From the NCBI GenBank assembly GCA_019915135.1, contig JAHLMK010000008.1, positions 806,001-870,000 of the forward strand: a DNA stretch of 64,000 nucleotides. Reading direction: 5' to 3'. A program made the translations under genes and the position numbers. Each line of letters starts with the position of its first letter. Positions within the stretch are counted from its first letter, which is position 1. Shown piece after piece: positions 33,927 to 45,526 of this stretch. Below the pieces are notes generated by a model. It was not told the DNA's origin. It worked only from the letters and a program-made list of their open reading frames with translations, and ran no database searches. Origin of the DNA: Strobilurus pachycystidiatus. Taxonomy: Eukaryota > Basidiomycota > Agaricomycetes > Agaricales > Physalacriaceae.

Positions 33927-36900
33927 TCGAACTTGATCACGAATAGTATCAATATGCTCCATAGATAGATTTGAACCTGTCAGACACCATTCACTGAATT
34001 TGCCTAACCGATCAGCACCAAGTAAATGATATGCAATATTATAATAAATTGTATCACTCCGCCAAAGGTTAAACATTATGAATATAAAACTATCATAAGC
34101 ACAGCTATTATCCCTCCATTTAGGTCCATATGGGCGTTGTTCTTGAGTTGCAGTTGTTACAGAAGAAGGTATGATAATTTCTTGTTTTCGCGATCTTTTC
34201 TTTGGGCTTGGTTGATTGTCAATAGGAGCAATTGATGTTGTTGTAATGTTCATAGTATCAATACTATGTTTACGTTTGATATCAGTTTTCTTTTTAGATT
34301 GTAGAATTTGCCAAGGAGCTATAAGCGGTATCGGTTCAATAAAGGATTCTTTTGTCCATGCAGCTGAAGGATGTAAGGTTGATGGAACATAATCTAAGCC
34401 TTTCAAATTACGATAATCTGAAATCATTTCATATCGAGTAGTGGTTCTGATATTATGCGGCAAATTATTCTCAAACTTTAATTTGCATATTTCATCAAGA
34501 AGTTCAAGTTCTCTAAATTCCTGTCTAATATCGCCTGATAAACCTCCAGTTATCTTAGTAGCATCAAAATCTTGCAAAATTACAGTACCTTCTGCTGTTT
34601 TTCCGCGTGATAAGGCTGTATAATAAGAAAAATGTGATCTACAATAATTTAAATGTACAATATTCTCTGCACGTGTCATACCTTGTGATGTATAATCAGT
34701 CATACAGAAGTTTAGACATATATCAATTTGCTTACGACTTATATTCAATTCAACATCATTCTGTAGATTTACAGTCATAGTTTTAGCTATTTGCATCACA
34801 AGAGGTACAATGTTTAATGGTAACCCATTGATTTGAATAGCTTCTGAATCTGGCGGTCTTGTAAGTTCAACAAACAGAACATCAAGCTTGGGTCGTCCAT
34901 GAATTCCACGCGAAGCAATCCAAGAATGTACTCTACCTGCTTGACCTTTAGTAATATTTAACTCTGTAGCTATATTTGCACGGATAGTAACAGACATACC
35001 TATACATAAACTTAAGATACCAGGTATCAGACTTTTACTAGCAGAAGAAGGAAGTGACCATAAGATCTCTTGTAATTCCTTAGTGAGAACTTTAGTTTTA
35101 CGAAGCCCTACTTTGGCACGTTTTCTAATTTCTTCACGAGTCTCACAAGCACTGTCCTCTGAATAAAAGTGATGAAGATCTTGTCCAGTTTCCTCAGCAA
35201 ATCGTATAGCACCTAATCTGTTAATTTCATCTCGTTGTGAATTACGACAAGTAATGATTGAGACATGTCTGAAATGTGGTAAAGCAATATTCTTGGTGAG
35301 ATTATGATTACCATGAATCAAAGTTCGAAGAAAGTCAATATCACTTATAGTACAAGCTTTATAACGCATATTTTCCAAAGCAATTCGCAACTTCACATCG
35401 TTTGCTGAAGTATTCTGCATCCTCATGTTTTTTCTAAGAATCACACAAGTTGTAACTTGATGCCATAATGCTTTGCCAATAGCTGCTTCTTGTGCATATA
35501 ATGTTCCGGCTTTTGAGTAAGTAGCAACTTTTCCACTCCATAATGGAGGCCCACCACTACCTTCACCACATACAGGTGGTAATTGAGCAAAATCACCTGC
35601 AAATATCATATTTAGGCCACCAAAAGGAAGATCTGCAGAACCTCTTGCAAGTGCCAATCGTGCACTGATTCGATATAAATCATTACAGGAAATCATAGAT
35701 ACTTCATCTAAAAATATATATTCAACACCTTGTAAGCGTGAACATATTTGAGCTAAACAAGCTGTACTTATATCTGTTCCATTATTGAAAGCATTCATAC
35801 CTAAAAAAGCATGATATGTAGTTCCTCTTATATTAGCAGCAGCTGCACCTGTTGGTGCAATGATAGCAAGTCGAAAGCGTTCATTTCGTAGAGTAAAATA
35901 ATAGACTAATGCTTCAAGTACTTTTGATTTTCCGGTACCGCCTAATCCACCAATATACATATTTAGTTGTGAAGAAAATGGATTTACTGAATGTTCAGCT
36001 ACAGTCAAAAATGCACGAGCCTGTTCTTCATTCAATGTAAAATGAGCAATGATGTCTGCTCGATGTTGCTTATTAGTTGTATAATTGGAATCTTGCATAT
36101 TAAACATATTTCGATTTATAATTTGTACTGAACCTTGTTCCATTTTGGGTATACGTTCACAAAAAGGCTTATCCTCTGTAGGTAACTGTGAAGGTATATC
36201 ATTTCTACGAGTATTTTGAATATCGGCTTTATGCTGATTCAAAGTCATTGTCCATTGATGACCATTTTGAAATTCTACAATAGGTTCTGGTGCCAATTTA
36301 ATAAACTTAGGAATATTCATATGATCAGGGGTAGTCCAATTAAATGATGTTAACATACCTTGTATATCTTTAGCTTCTAATAATCGTTTTAAAAATTTGC
36401 TCCCGTATTGTGATTGATCAATATTATCAATTATCAGATCAGTCAGATTCACATCCTCATATGATAAATCATTATCATCATCTTCAGGCAATTCATGCTG
36501 ACGCAGAAGATCATCTATAAATGCTATTTGTGGATCTACTTCAGCATTTGCTTTCATTTGAGTACGGAAGTCATCACGTGCGTCTGAGCATTCATATCGT
36601 AAGTGAAAGTTTTTCATCAACTGCAATTGTCGATCAGAAAATGTTGCTACATTAAAGACTTGAGACCAACTTTGCTCCTTAGTTTTCATTTTTGAGGGAC
36701 TACGCCAAGGTTGAAAGAGTGTAAGCATTGTACAACAATAATAATCTCGATTATCTTGATCTTTGCGTGGTAACAGACCACCTATCAAATTTGGTATCAA
36801 GGCTTGCTCTTCATCACAACAAGCTACATAATGTGTACTTTCAAGAGCATGTTCTTCCAAGAAAAAATGTTTTCCAGTCATCTCAGATGTGATATTTGTT

Positions 36901-39900
36901 GCATTTAATTGATCAGTCAAATTAAATATAGTTTCATTGTCAGAGATATTATCATCATCTTCATTTTCTGAGTCAGTTGCAACTAATGTTTGAGATGAAG
37001 GCATAGTATTGAAATCGTATTCAAAATTACTAGAATTTGTCTTTTGATTGAGACTTTCAGAAGTCTCATCATCTGACTCAATATTATCATCATATTGAAT
37101 GTCTTCCGCAATTAAGACTTGATCTTTCTTTTGAAGATCAATTTTACGAACTGTACATAGACGAATCCAATCCCATAAACAAAGATATTCTAATGTTGCT
37201 GGCCGCAATGTATAATCATCAATCTTAGAATAGCCAATAATATTATCTTTTACTTTACGTATTATGACTTTTTCTTTTAAAATATGAGGATCATCTTCAT
37301 TCCAGTAAGTTAAAACTACTGAAACATATGGTCGCCAGAAAAATAGAATAAATTTGGCATTTGTATAATGATCAGGAAGATCTAGTAGATATGAGCACAT
37401 CATGGGATTTCCAATTTCCATTTTAATACCCAAATTATTGACAATGCGAGTTATAAGTCTACGTGCTTTTTGATCAGATGTGTCTGTGCTATTTAATAGT
37501 TCTGTACTTCGTGCAAATATATTCTGAATAACTTCAAATATGACATATGTTTTTAGACTTGGCTTGACAACATATTCAGATACATACATCAACACAGCTT
37601 TTACCGCAGTACCAGATTTTAATGAAGTAACATCTGTATTACAACGCATACAATATGTCAAGACTGCTGTAATCATATTTAACATACTTTTCAACTGTTT
37701 CATATTTATATGTCCGTCTTCATCAATTTCTGTGTTCTCAAATATTTGACGTGGAAAGCGTGCTCGACATTTTTTCCATTTATTATCCAAACATCCTTTG
37801 GAGTCAGATTTTACTTTCTTCTTTTGGAGTTCATCAAAGACACTTCGACATTCATGAATATGTGTTTGACCAAGTATAAAATCTACAACTTCATCAAACT
37901 GCTTCCACCATTGTTCATTAGCTGAACATAAATAACAATTATCATTAGACTCATTAAACTTCTCTTCATGCATATTCATACAAATTGGTGGTGGTGGCTT
38001 AGGTAATGAAGCAAGAGGACTTTGAAAATCTGGCTTCTGAGAAAAGATATAGTTATTATCAAGCGCTTTACTCATTGAACCACTTTTAAAATCGCCCTGA
38101 TGACAAGATTCTAAATATTGTATTAGTTTTTTACGAAATGGTGATGCAGGATCTACAATACGATCACGTATATCTTGTGGTGATAAGCTACCACGAACCC
38201 ATATAACAAAATGACCATGTAATGTAAGACGACCTTGCTGTTCCACTGTTCCGTAATACCAGGAACAATCACCATAAGCACCTTTATGAGTAGTATTAAT
38301 GCCAAGAATATGTGTAATAAATGACTCCACCATATAATTGAAGAAGCGTGCAGCAGCTACAGGATTTTCTGTTACATGAAGTTTCTGCTCTCTTATAGAT
38401 AATGGGTGATTAATAAGGAATTTCTCATTAGTTTCAGCCCAGTATAAACATAAGGGATGTGAAAAGTCAGCAGGTGTCAGAGTAATATACCAACTAGGTG
38501 CACCTTCAGATGCCATTAAAGCATATAAATCATTACGCATATATTTTTTACTAGTTAAAGAGCCTTGAACTTTTCCACCAACAAAATCCAAGTCGCGTAT
38601 AACTTGAAAGCAATCTTTTTCATCAGCAGTTTCAGGTTTGAAATGTCCTTCCTGTTTCAATACTTGACTTACATGTTGTAATGTTGTTTGATTCAAATTT
38701 AGAAGTCTGTGACCAATTTCAGTAAATTTAGGTTTATCTGTTAAAAGAAAGCCTCCTTTATTTAATTGTCGACGTTGTTGATGACTAAATGCAATGAAAG
38801 GAAAGTTTTTATCAAGTTGAAAGCGCTTATCATGATACATAAGCAACCATCGATAGTGATTGCGAAGAGAGAATGTAGTTTTTCCTAAACCTCCCATACC
38901 ATATGGAAATAACCAAGGAAACATTAGTGGATATAAATCAGGATTACGATAAAAAGATTCAGCCTTAGTATTTCTACCAACTGCCAACACACCTCCATTA
39001 TTATCAAACCACCGAAAGGCTTCAGCTTTTTTAGCATCATATGACATAGTATCAAGTTGTTCACCGACTATTCCATGCATTATAAAAGGACACTGATCAC
39101 CATCTGTACCATCTTCATCAACTTTACTATGAACACTAGGATCAACAGTTATATTTGTATCACTCAAATTTGCCTTATATGTAACTTGAACAGGTGGTGC
39201 ATCTGATGGATAACTACGTAAGTTCTTCTCTGATATTTGAACATCAGTGTATCCCGAATGATTCAAACTCAACCAAGTTAAAGCATTGAAAACAACATCA
39301 GCTCGTACTAACAAAGGAAGTTTAATAAAGTCTTCTTTGGTAGGTTTATTTGGACCTGTATAAAACATTACAAGCACATCATCAAGTTCTTCTTTTGGAG
39401 GTGGTAATACATCATACATTTTGATTGTAGGATTTTCAAATGCAATTGCATGAGCAATCATCTTTCGATAACCAGAGTTAATTTTGATAAAAGTAGCATT
39501 ATGACGTACACGTGCAATGACAATTTGTTCAATCCAATTGAGTATAGCAAGCTCTTTAGGTACTTCACCAAGCCACAATGAGTTAGCTAATGCATTTTTT
39601 GGTATTTCATTCCTTCTTACTGATGCTCTACATGTATCACAAATTTTATCACAAGTCAAATCAAGTACAGGGCCTTCTAAGTCACAGACGGGATCTTTGG
39701 GTACATGACGTTCCTTACGAGTTACTCCATCTATATCTAAAACAGATAAAAGTCCTTTGACAGCACTAAGACGAGACAGTGATTTCAAAGGAATCAATTG
39801 TCCACATACGGCACAACCAGCCTCTTCAAATGTGTCAGGATTCATATCATTACATACACCACGAACAATATCTTCCTCAGTTGTTCTAGTGAGTGGGTCA

Positions 39901-40514
39901 GGTGGAAAGTTTGTGTCAACTTGACTTTGACTATATGTATATGCACGCAGAGTACCTTGAGAATCATGTAGAGGGGCTCGAAGAGAAGTCATTTCAATGT
40001 CATTAAGTCGTGTATGTCCCTTTTTTGGAAGTTTCTCTGAGAGTTTTTCTAAACCAAACACAGTTATATATGTTTCACATACATCAGTACAAAGATGTTC
40101 CATACACATATCTATAATTTGACTTTTACGTCGACAAGTTGATTTCAGATGAATTTTATGAAGTTGAGCCACAGATTTCAAAAGTGGTATGGTCAAATGA
40201 TGTACTAAAGACTGGATTGGTATGTTTATATGAAGATAATCAGGAAATTGCTTATCAGCATTTAATTTATTTATGTGATCTATATATATCAAACGTTTTT
40301 CAGAAGATAAAGTCATATCAGTATATGGCTGTATTGATTTGGGGTCCAAATATATAGTTTTTGCACCACCAATCAACTTTAAAGATGTGGATTGAACATG
40401 ATTATACCCTTGAAAAGAAGCTAAAGTTGTATATAACATTAATGCAAGCAATAAGAATAAAAACATATTCAGCAATATTGCATACATCAAAGTATTTACA
40501 TTTGATATAATCAC

Positions 40515-40780
40515 ATACAGTGATGCTGCAGTCAGCAAAGTATCCATATGCAATATGACCACATTCAGTGATACTGCTTTCAACAGGTTATTGTTCAGTA
40601 AGGCCACATACGGCGGAACTGCTTTCAGCAAATTATCGTTCAGTAAAACCGCATACGGCGGGACTGCTTTCAGCAGATTATCGTTCAGTAAAACCGCATA
40701 CGGCGGGCCTGCTTTCAGCAGTCTAACCACATTCGGTGGAACCGCAATCGGCGGCACTGCATTCAGCAGTAGTGCGTCAA
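40515..40780. repeat. 45-bp tandem repeat array in the Helitron 5' region
   Basis: Three near-identical 45-bp units begin with TTCAGTA at 40594, 40639 and 40684. More decayed units flank them on both sides. The unit is a multiple of three. It is open on the minus strand (a 15-residue repeat with AVPPYAVLLNDN) and on the plus strand (a repeat with SKTAYGGTAFS, in a 189-codon frame at 40555-41124). Which strand, if either, is translated cannot be told. The GC content is higher than in the rest of the Helitron. Confidence 0.85.
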
Positions 40781-41867
40781 CCAGCACTATGGCATATATA
40801 CTGAAACAAGCACCCGTATTCGACGGGGATGCAAACGGCATCACAAAAGAAACTGCAAACGGCAGTGAAGTTGATGACGAAGAAAAGAAATGCTCCTCAA
40901 AGCAAGCGCACGACATTGAAGATGTGCCGAGGGCGGGTATCAACCACAGCTTCCAAAGCACAGCTTGGAAAGAAAAATCTGGAAGGAGAGCTGGAGAGCA
41001 AAGTAGATCCACACGCTCGTTGCAGATGACAGCATCATGGATAAGAACAGCATTACCCTATGGACATGTTAGACGACTTGCAAGACAAAAGACACAACAG
41101 CTCACCAAAGCCTCGGAGGGATGATGTGGGTGTGTTGCTTTGCTCATGAAGTCGGGCTGTCTATCGATCTATAGAAGGTAAGCCGTGATGCCGAGGAAAG
41201 AACAGCAACACGCGTACATCGATAGCGAAATGCAGCCAGCGAGAGTTGTGACCATCAGAAAGCAGTGCACACGTAGGAGGACAGGCCTATGCACATGTAT
41301 ATGTGTGAACAAAAGCGGAGCAAGAGGAAGCGGTGGACAGACGACGAGTAATGTGTCATAGACAAAGACTTGCTCAGTCTGATGGAAGGATGGGATCTGC
41401 ACAACAAATATGAGCAGAGTGAGCAATAAGTAAGGAGGCATAAGAATGATCACACACCAAAGTGTCATAGGCGTCAGCCGTCAATGCAGGTGTGCTGTGA
41501 AAAATAAGAAAAAGGACAAGCATAGAAGCAGTAGGCGCACCAATGCATGCCGAGACCTGACAGTGACAGCCCACACAGGAGGAGCAAATTTGCAATGTTT
41601 GGAGACAGCATAGCGTGCTTTTGAAAGTGAAAGCAGAAGAGTCCCGTAGCGCGTGGTGGTGGTGGTTGATAGGAAGGTTGAATCGGAAAGGCGACGTCAG
41701 CACAAGGCCACGTACACACCATGACGTAGGGCCGCGCGTTCAATGTTGAGTCGGTCCTTAAGCCCGATCGTCCCCGAAGTCCTATCCCACCTGTTTGGCA
41801 GTCTCGCGGGCGGTTGCGTTCCAGGTGTAGGCAGTGGTAAAAAAAGTACTCTATTTTAATATGTAAT

Positions 41868-42260
41868 CTATATACAACGGAATACCAGTAGCGTCAGCGC
41901 TTGCCGGCCCAGTAGGTGCTTTCTCAGCAATGCCACTGAGTGGGGCATCATCGTCGACGGACATACATACTCATCTACAGAAGCCGGTGTCAATTCTGGA
42001 ACTGCCTCTGGTGTCGGCTCCGGCTCTACAGCGGGAGAGTCTCCGTCGACGCTCGAGATCTTTGCCGCGGTTTGAAAGCATACGCCGAAGTTAGTGTGGA
42101 CGAATATTGAACAGAACGGCAGCGGCAACGTACCGACAGTGCATAGACGGCTGCGTGATGGTCCTGTAATTGTGGTGGCTAGGCGTAACATTGCAGGAAA
42201 GAGCTGGTCTCGAAGAATTTCGGCGTAAACAAGTGGAAGGACGTGGAGAATACCGAACAC
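41868..42260 (-). other. possible gene fragment or pseudogene, unrecognised
   Basis: An open stretch with LVYAEILRDQLFPAMLRLA, then a possible intron (GTACGT near 42133), then a Pro/Glu-rich end and ALTLLVFRC before the stop. The Val-Tyr...Leu-Phe-Pro pattern and hydrophobic last strand vaguely recall the C-terminal half of METTL21-type methyltransferases, but no SAM-binding motif is found upstream. It may be a decayed remnant or chance. Confidence 0.2.
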
Positions 42261-42469
42261 GTACGTACCTTATCCGAGACGGATTTGCGTGGGCGTCATT
42301 GGCGGGCCTACAATGCTATGAGATCCAGATCTACACAATAATTAGCATACAGAACGGATACGGCAATGCAGAAGTGGTTTCCGAACGAAATGAAAAGAAA
42401 CAACGCACCTTGGATGGCTGCTCGTTTCCACCCATCTGATCCTGGCACACCACGCGGACTGCCCGTACC

Positions 42470-42960
42470 CTCGTCGCCATCTACGCTCCCTGGCGCGGTC
42501 CAGGACGTCGTCGGCGTCGCCCGCGAGTCCCAGTAATCAACATCGAGGTGCGGACGCCGCGGGCAATGTGAGTGCGCATCAGGCGCGCGCCCGTACTGCC
42601 ATCGCCGTCCACGCTCCCTGGGGTCGTCCTGAAGGTCATTGGCGGCGCCCTGCAAGTCGCCGTCGTTGTCACTCCCTGCTGCTACCCGTCTCATCCGAGC
42701 GCACCAAGGCGCGCAGCCCGTAGCCCCCGTCGGGCGGCGCCCTGCGAGTCGCCGTCGCCGTCGTTGTCACTCCCTGCTGCGACCCATCTCATCCCAACGC
42801 ACCAAGGCGCGCTGCCCGTAGCCCCCGTCGCCGACCACGCTCCCTGGCGGTGCCTTCAAAGTCTTCGGGGTCGTCCTGAGGGTCCCCGTCGGCGTCGTCC
42901 ATGCGCAGGATGGGCCCATCTCATCCCAACACACTATGCGCGCTGCCTGTATTCGCGGAG
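42470..42960. repeat. GC-rich degenerate direct repeats
   Basis: A block with CACGCTCCCTGG (or TACGCTCCCTGG) recurs near 42487, 42608 and 42835. A second block with CAAGGCGCGC and GCCCGTAGCCCCCGTCG occurs near 42702 and 42803, with partial copies beyond. Units are about 95-110 bp and imperfect. No function is evident. Confidence 0.65.
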
Positions 42961-43513
42961 CAAGGCAATCCGAGGCTCCGCCGGCGCGCACGCTAACTGC
43001 ATGTCAAGTGCTATGTTGACGCCAATGGCTGCCGCTGAGCCATTGTCGCGACTCGTCAACGCCGTTGTCGCCCGTGATGTCGTCGTTGTCAGCGGTGTTG
43101 CCGTCCAAAGACTTGTGTCGGTTGTGAGAAAGAGTAGGTGCAAGCAGAGGTAGGCACGACCCTCGCGAAGATCCGTCATGGCTCAGTGAGAGCTCAGGAA
43201 GTTCACAGAGCACAAGCCGAAGGGGCATATAGCCCCAGCGACCGAGGTCTGTAGACAAGGGAGTTGGCGCTACACGGTGCAGCGGAATATGATGTGGTGG
43301 TAAGAGGAAAAGAACCGCAGCTAAGCACGGCCACTGATCCGATGTGACAGGGTCACATAGTGCCTGGTTCCTGCAAAGGTACGAAAAAGATAGCCAGTAC
43401 AACCGGAGTCAAAAGTAAACTTTTGCCCCGGAAACCCCAAGGTGTAGACAACAGTTCTCTGAAGACCTACTTCTACTAATTACTGATTCTTTTATACAAT
43501 TCCTGACGCCCGA

Positions 43514-43586
43514 CGCCCAATGGGTGCGGGTGCGCTCCTCTGACTCATCCCCAAGTCATTGCCCCATACTGCCTGTGATTGGTTGG
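43514..43586. repeat. imperfect direct repeat, copy 1 (see 45354)
   Basis: Shares CCCAATGGG, then TGACTCAT and CTGCCTGTGATTGG, in the same order with 45354-45436, about 1.84 kb away. The pair could be what is left of long terminal repeats around a decayed, non-coding element. Confidence 0.5.
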
Positions 43587-44804
43587 GAGCACTGATATGC
43601 AAGTTTGGAATAGACCTCTGAAAAGAAGCTATCGACTAACCACACTATCAATCCTTATTACAATTAATACTCCTTGTAAGGGAGCTGGGGTGCACAAAGG
43701 TTTGAGAGAACAAGGTGCTTTTGGGTAATAGAGAAATAGAGATGTATTCCGAACGTTGTAGTTAAACTACGAGTTCCTTTAGGGGATGTAGGGATTCTGA
43801 TCAAAATGACACAAGAAAAACTTGAAATTGTAGGCCGAACTTCTTGATATATGAAGACCTTAAACAGCGCGAGGCAATGTAGCTTCTACCTATCAAGTGC
43901 TCTGGTGTACAAGGACTTTGTCTTGAAATCGTCAGGCCGCTACCGCAGATATTACGCCACTGGACTGCTAACAATAAGGACTCCTTCTTGCACTTAAACC
44001 AAACTTCTAGTGTCTTGCACCGGGACCAAAGGTTCCAAAAGGTGTCTCAGACGTTGACAACACTTGTTCAGACTCAACTTATTCTTCAAAGGAAAGTACT
44101 TCACAAAAGAGCGTGAGTGCACCCAGTGCAAGGCCGGACCACTTGCAAACCGGCCTTCTTGCGAATACAAGATTCTAACATCAAGTAGATTCGTTGGTAC
44201 TCGACTTAGTACGTCGGGATAAGGTTCTTTTGAGTCTTTCAAGGAGTTTGGCAACACCTGATGTCTTTAAATCTTGGAAAGGTCTTTGGAGACGTTGAGT
44301 ACTTTGCAGAAATGAGTCAAAACTCGAGATAGATTCACTACAATGGCTGTGTCTGACTAGCGACTACTGGGGAGGGATCTAAGCTACCAAAATATGGGTC
44401 CTTTGGGCCCTTTTATACTACTGGTGGTCTCCTACTGAGTAAGCATCTATTCTAGGATTGGATACATCGGACATTCAAGTCATACAAGTACTGGATTCTC
44501 ATTGGCTATCCCTTGTCAAAACACCTGTGGGCGGAACGCTTGGTCCTTCAGCCATATACACTACCTTGGCGGTATGGTGCAATCCTTTGAGCTAGGAGAT
44601 TAAAGTTCAATAAGAACTTCAATCCTTAGGTATCTTTATGGTGCAAGGTCCTATGGACACTTGCTTTCTTGTGGATAGGTCAGATTGAGATCATCAAGAA
44701 CGGCCTTTTGAGCGCAGACGCCACAGGGGAGTGCTTCCTTAAAGTGGTAATGCACCCTTCTTTTGGGGGTAGTCCTTGATCTTGGATCATAATCAATCGG
44801 CATA

Positions 44805-44874
44805 GCGGAAGGCATTGGTTTGGAGTCCTTGACAACTCCGCGGAAGGCGTTGGTTCGGAGTCCTTGACAACTCC
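44805..44874. repeat. two 35-bp tandem units
   Basis: GCGGAAGGC(A/G)TTGGTT(T/C)GGAG and the following 15 bases occur twice back to back (44805-44839, 44840-44874), with two differences. Confidence 0.85.
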
Positions 44875-45353
44875 AAAGATTATTTCCCCTGAAGGGTTAT
44901 GATGTCCTTGACTATTTTGGGACCTTCCAGGTCTTTGGGTTGAGGTGCGCAGGTCTTAGGTTGCTCTGACCAAACAGCTTGGCGACCCTTGAGCCCTTCT
45001 TGGGTGCAAATGGTAATAGCACATAGTCTGTAGTACAAAGTACACGCAAAGGTACGGAATCTTGAAAGAGATCCAAAGCGCAGATAAGAATATTTGGATG
45101 AAGGTGATCAAAGGTTTCAATCGCGCCTGTCCTAAAGGACTTGTTAAGGCGCCTGGACCTTGTCCTGGAGGCTTGCCTGCATCAAGGCAGTAACTCCTGC
45201 GTGCTCTATCCTAGGAACTTGACTGGAGGTTCCTAAGGTCTTTGGGCTATTCAGGAATCGCAAAATTCCCCGTTTCTAGTACTGGAATAGTACTCTGCAT
45301 ATCAGCGCGCCCTTTCCCGCCTTTCTGTTTGCCAAACTCTGCCCACCCCCTGC

Positions 45354-45436
45354 AGCCCAATGGGCGCAGGTGCACATCACTGACTCATGCTTGAATCATT
45401 GCTCAACTCATAACTCAACACTGCCTGTGATTGGCT
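45354..45436. repeat. imperfect direct repeat, copy 2 (see 43514)
   Basis: Second copy of the block at 43514-43586, with a few small insertions. It lies about 90 bp before the CSN2 stop codon. Confidence 0.5.
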
Positions 45437-45526
45437 GAACATTCAAGCGTTCAAGGTGAAAGTAATGTTATAAACTGAAAACAGTACAAGACAATATCAA
45501 GGTTCACAATGAACATTCAAAAGACT

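Larger units (their letters stand above)
18745..41012 (-). mobile_element. Helitron, split by a gypsy insertion (minimum span)
   Basis: A minus-strand rolling-circle transposon. The span covers only its protein-coding part; the ends are not fixed. It encodes one large Rep/helicase protein in two pieces (33922-41012 and 18745-19350), because a 14.57-kb LTR-element insertion sits between. The element is markedly more AT-rich than host genes. Helitrons end in CTRR followed by a host T, with a short hairpin just inside. Two candidates lie right to left on this strand: CTGA|T with its end at 18272, preceded by an ACAGC/GCTGT hairpin, and CTAG|T with its end at 18049, preceded by CCTG/CAGG. I could not identify the 5' TC end beyond 41012. 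Confidence 0.75.
33922..41012 (-). pseudogene. Helitron Rep/Pif1-helicase protein, truncated by insertion
   Basis: An open frame of about 2360 codons, interrupted at 33922 by the LTR insertion. From the N-terminus: a Cys pattern (AGCAVCGQ, CDKICDTC) like the region before fungal Helitron Rep domains; the Helitron-like domain with SWYITLTPADFSHPL; the HUH motif as LTLHGHFVIWV (residue ~930); the two-Tyr motif as YVSEYVVK (~1144). The Pif1-family helicase follows: Walker A GGLGGTGKSKV (~1690), IAPTGAAAANIRG, Walker B IFLDEVSMI (~1767) and a late ALSRGKTAEGTV motif. Near residue 2300, WRDNSCAYDSF is the Cys box of a USP-like protease; its His box is at 18745-19350. The true start is uncertain: 41012 is the longest, but the repeat-rich first ~175 codons may not be coding, and 40487 is another candidate. 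Confidence 0.85.
41125..45526. other. gene-poor region with degenerate repeats
   Basis: About 4.4 kb between the Helitron frame and CSN2. I find no intact gene. Left part (41125-41870): only short frames. Middle (42470-42960): GC-rich degenerate repeats. Right part (43430-45480): no long frames, but several short direct repeats, looking like decayed transposon sequence. The Helitron 5' end should lie somewhere in the left part. Confidence 0.55.

Noticed and set aside
42572..43153. 193-codon Pro/Arg-rich plus-strand frame
   Set aside because: It lies in the GC-rich repeat block, and its composition follows from base content rather than from a protein.
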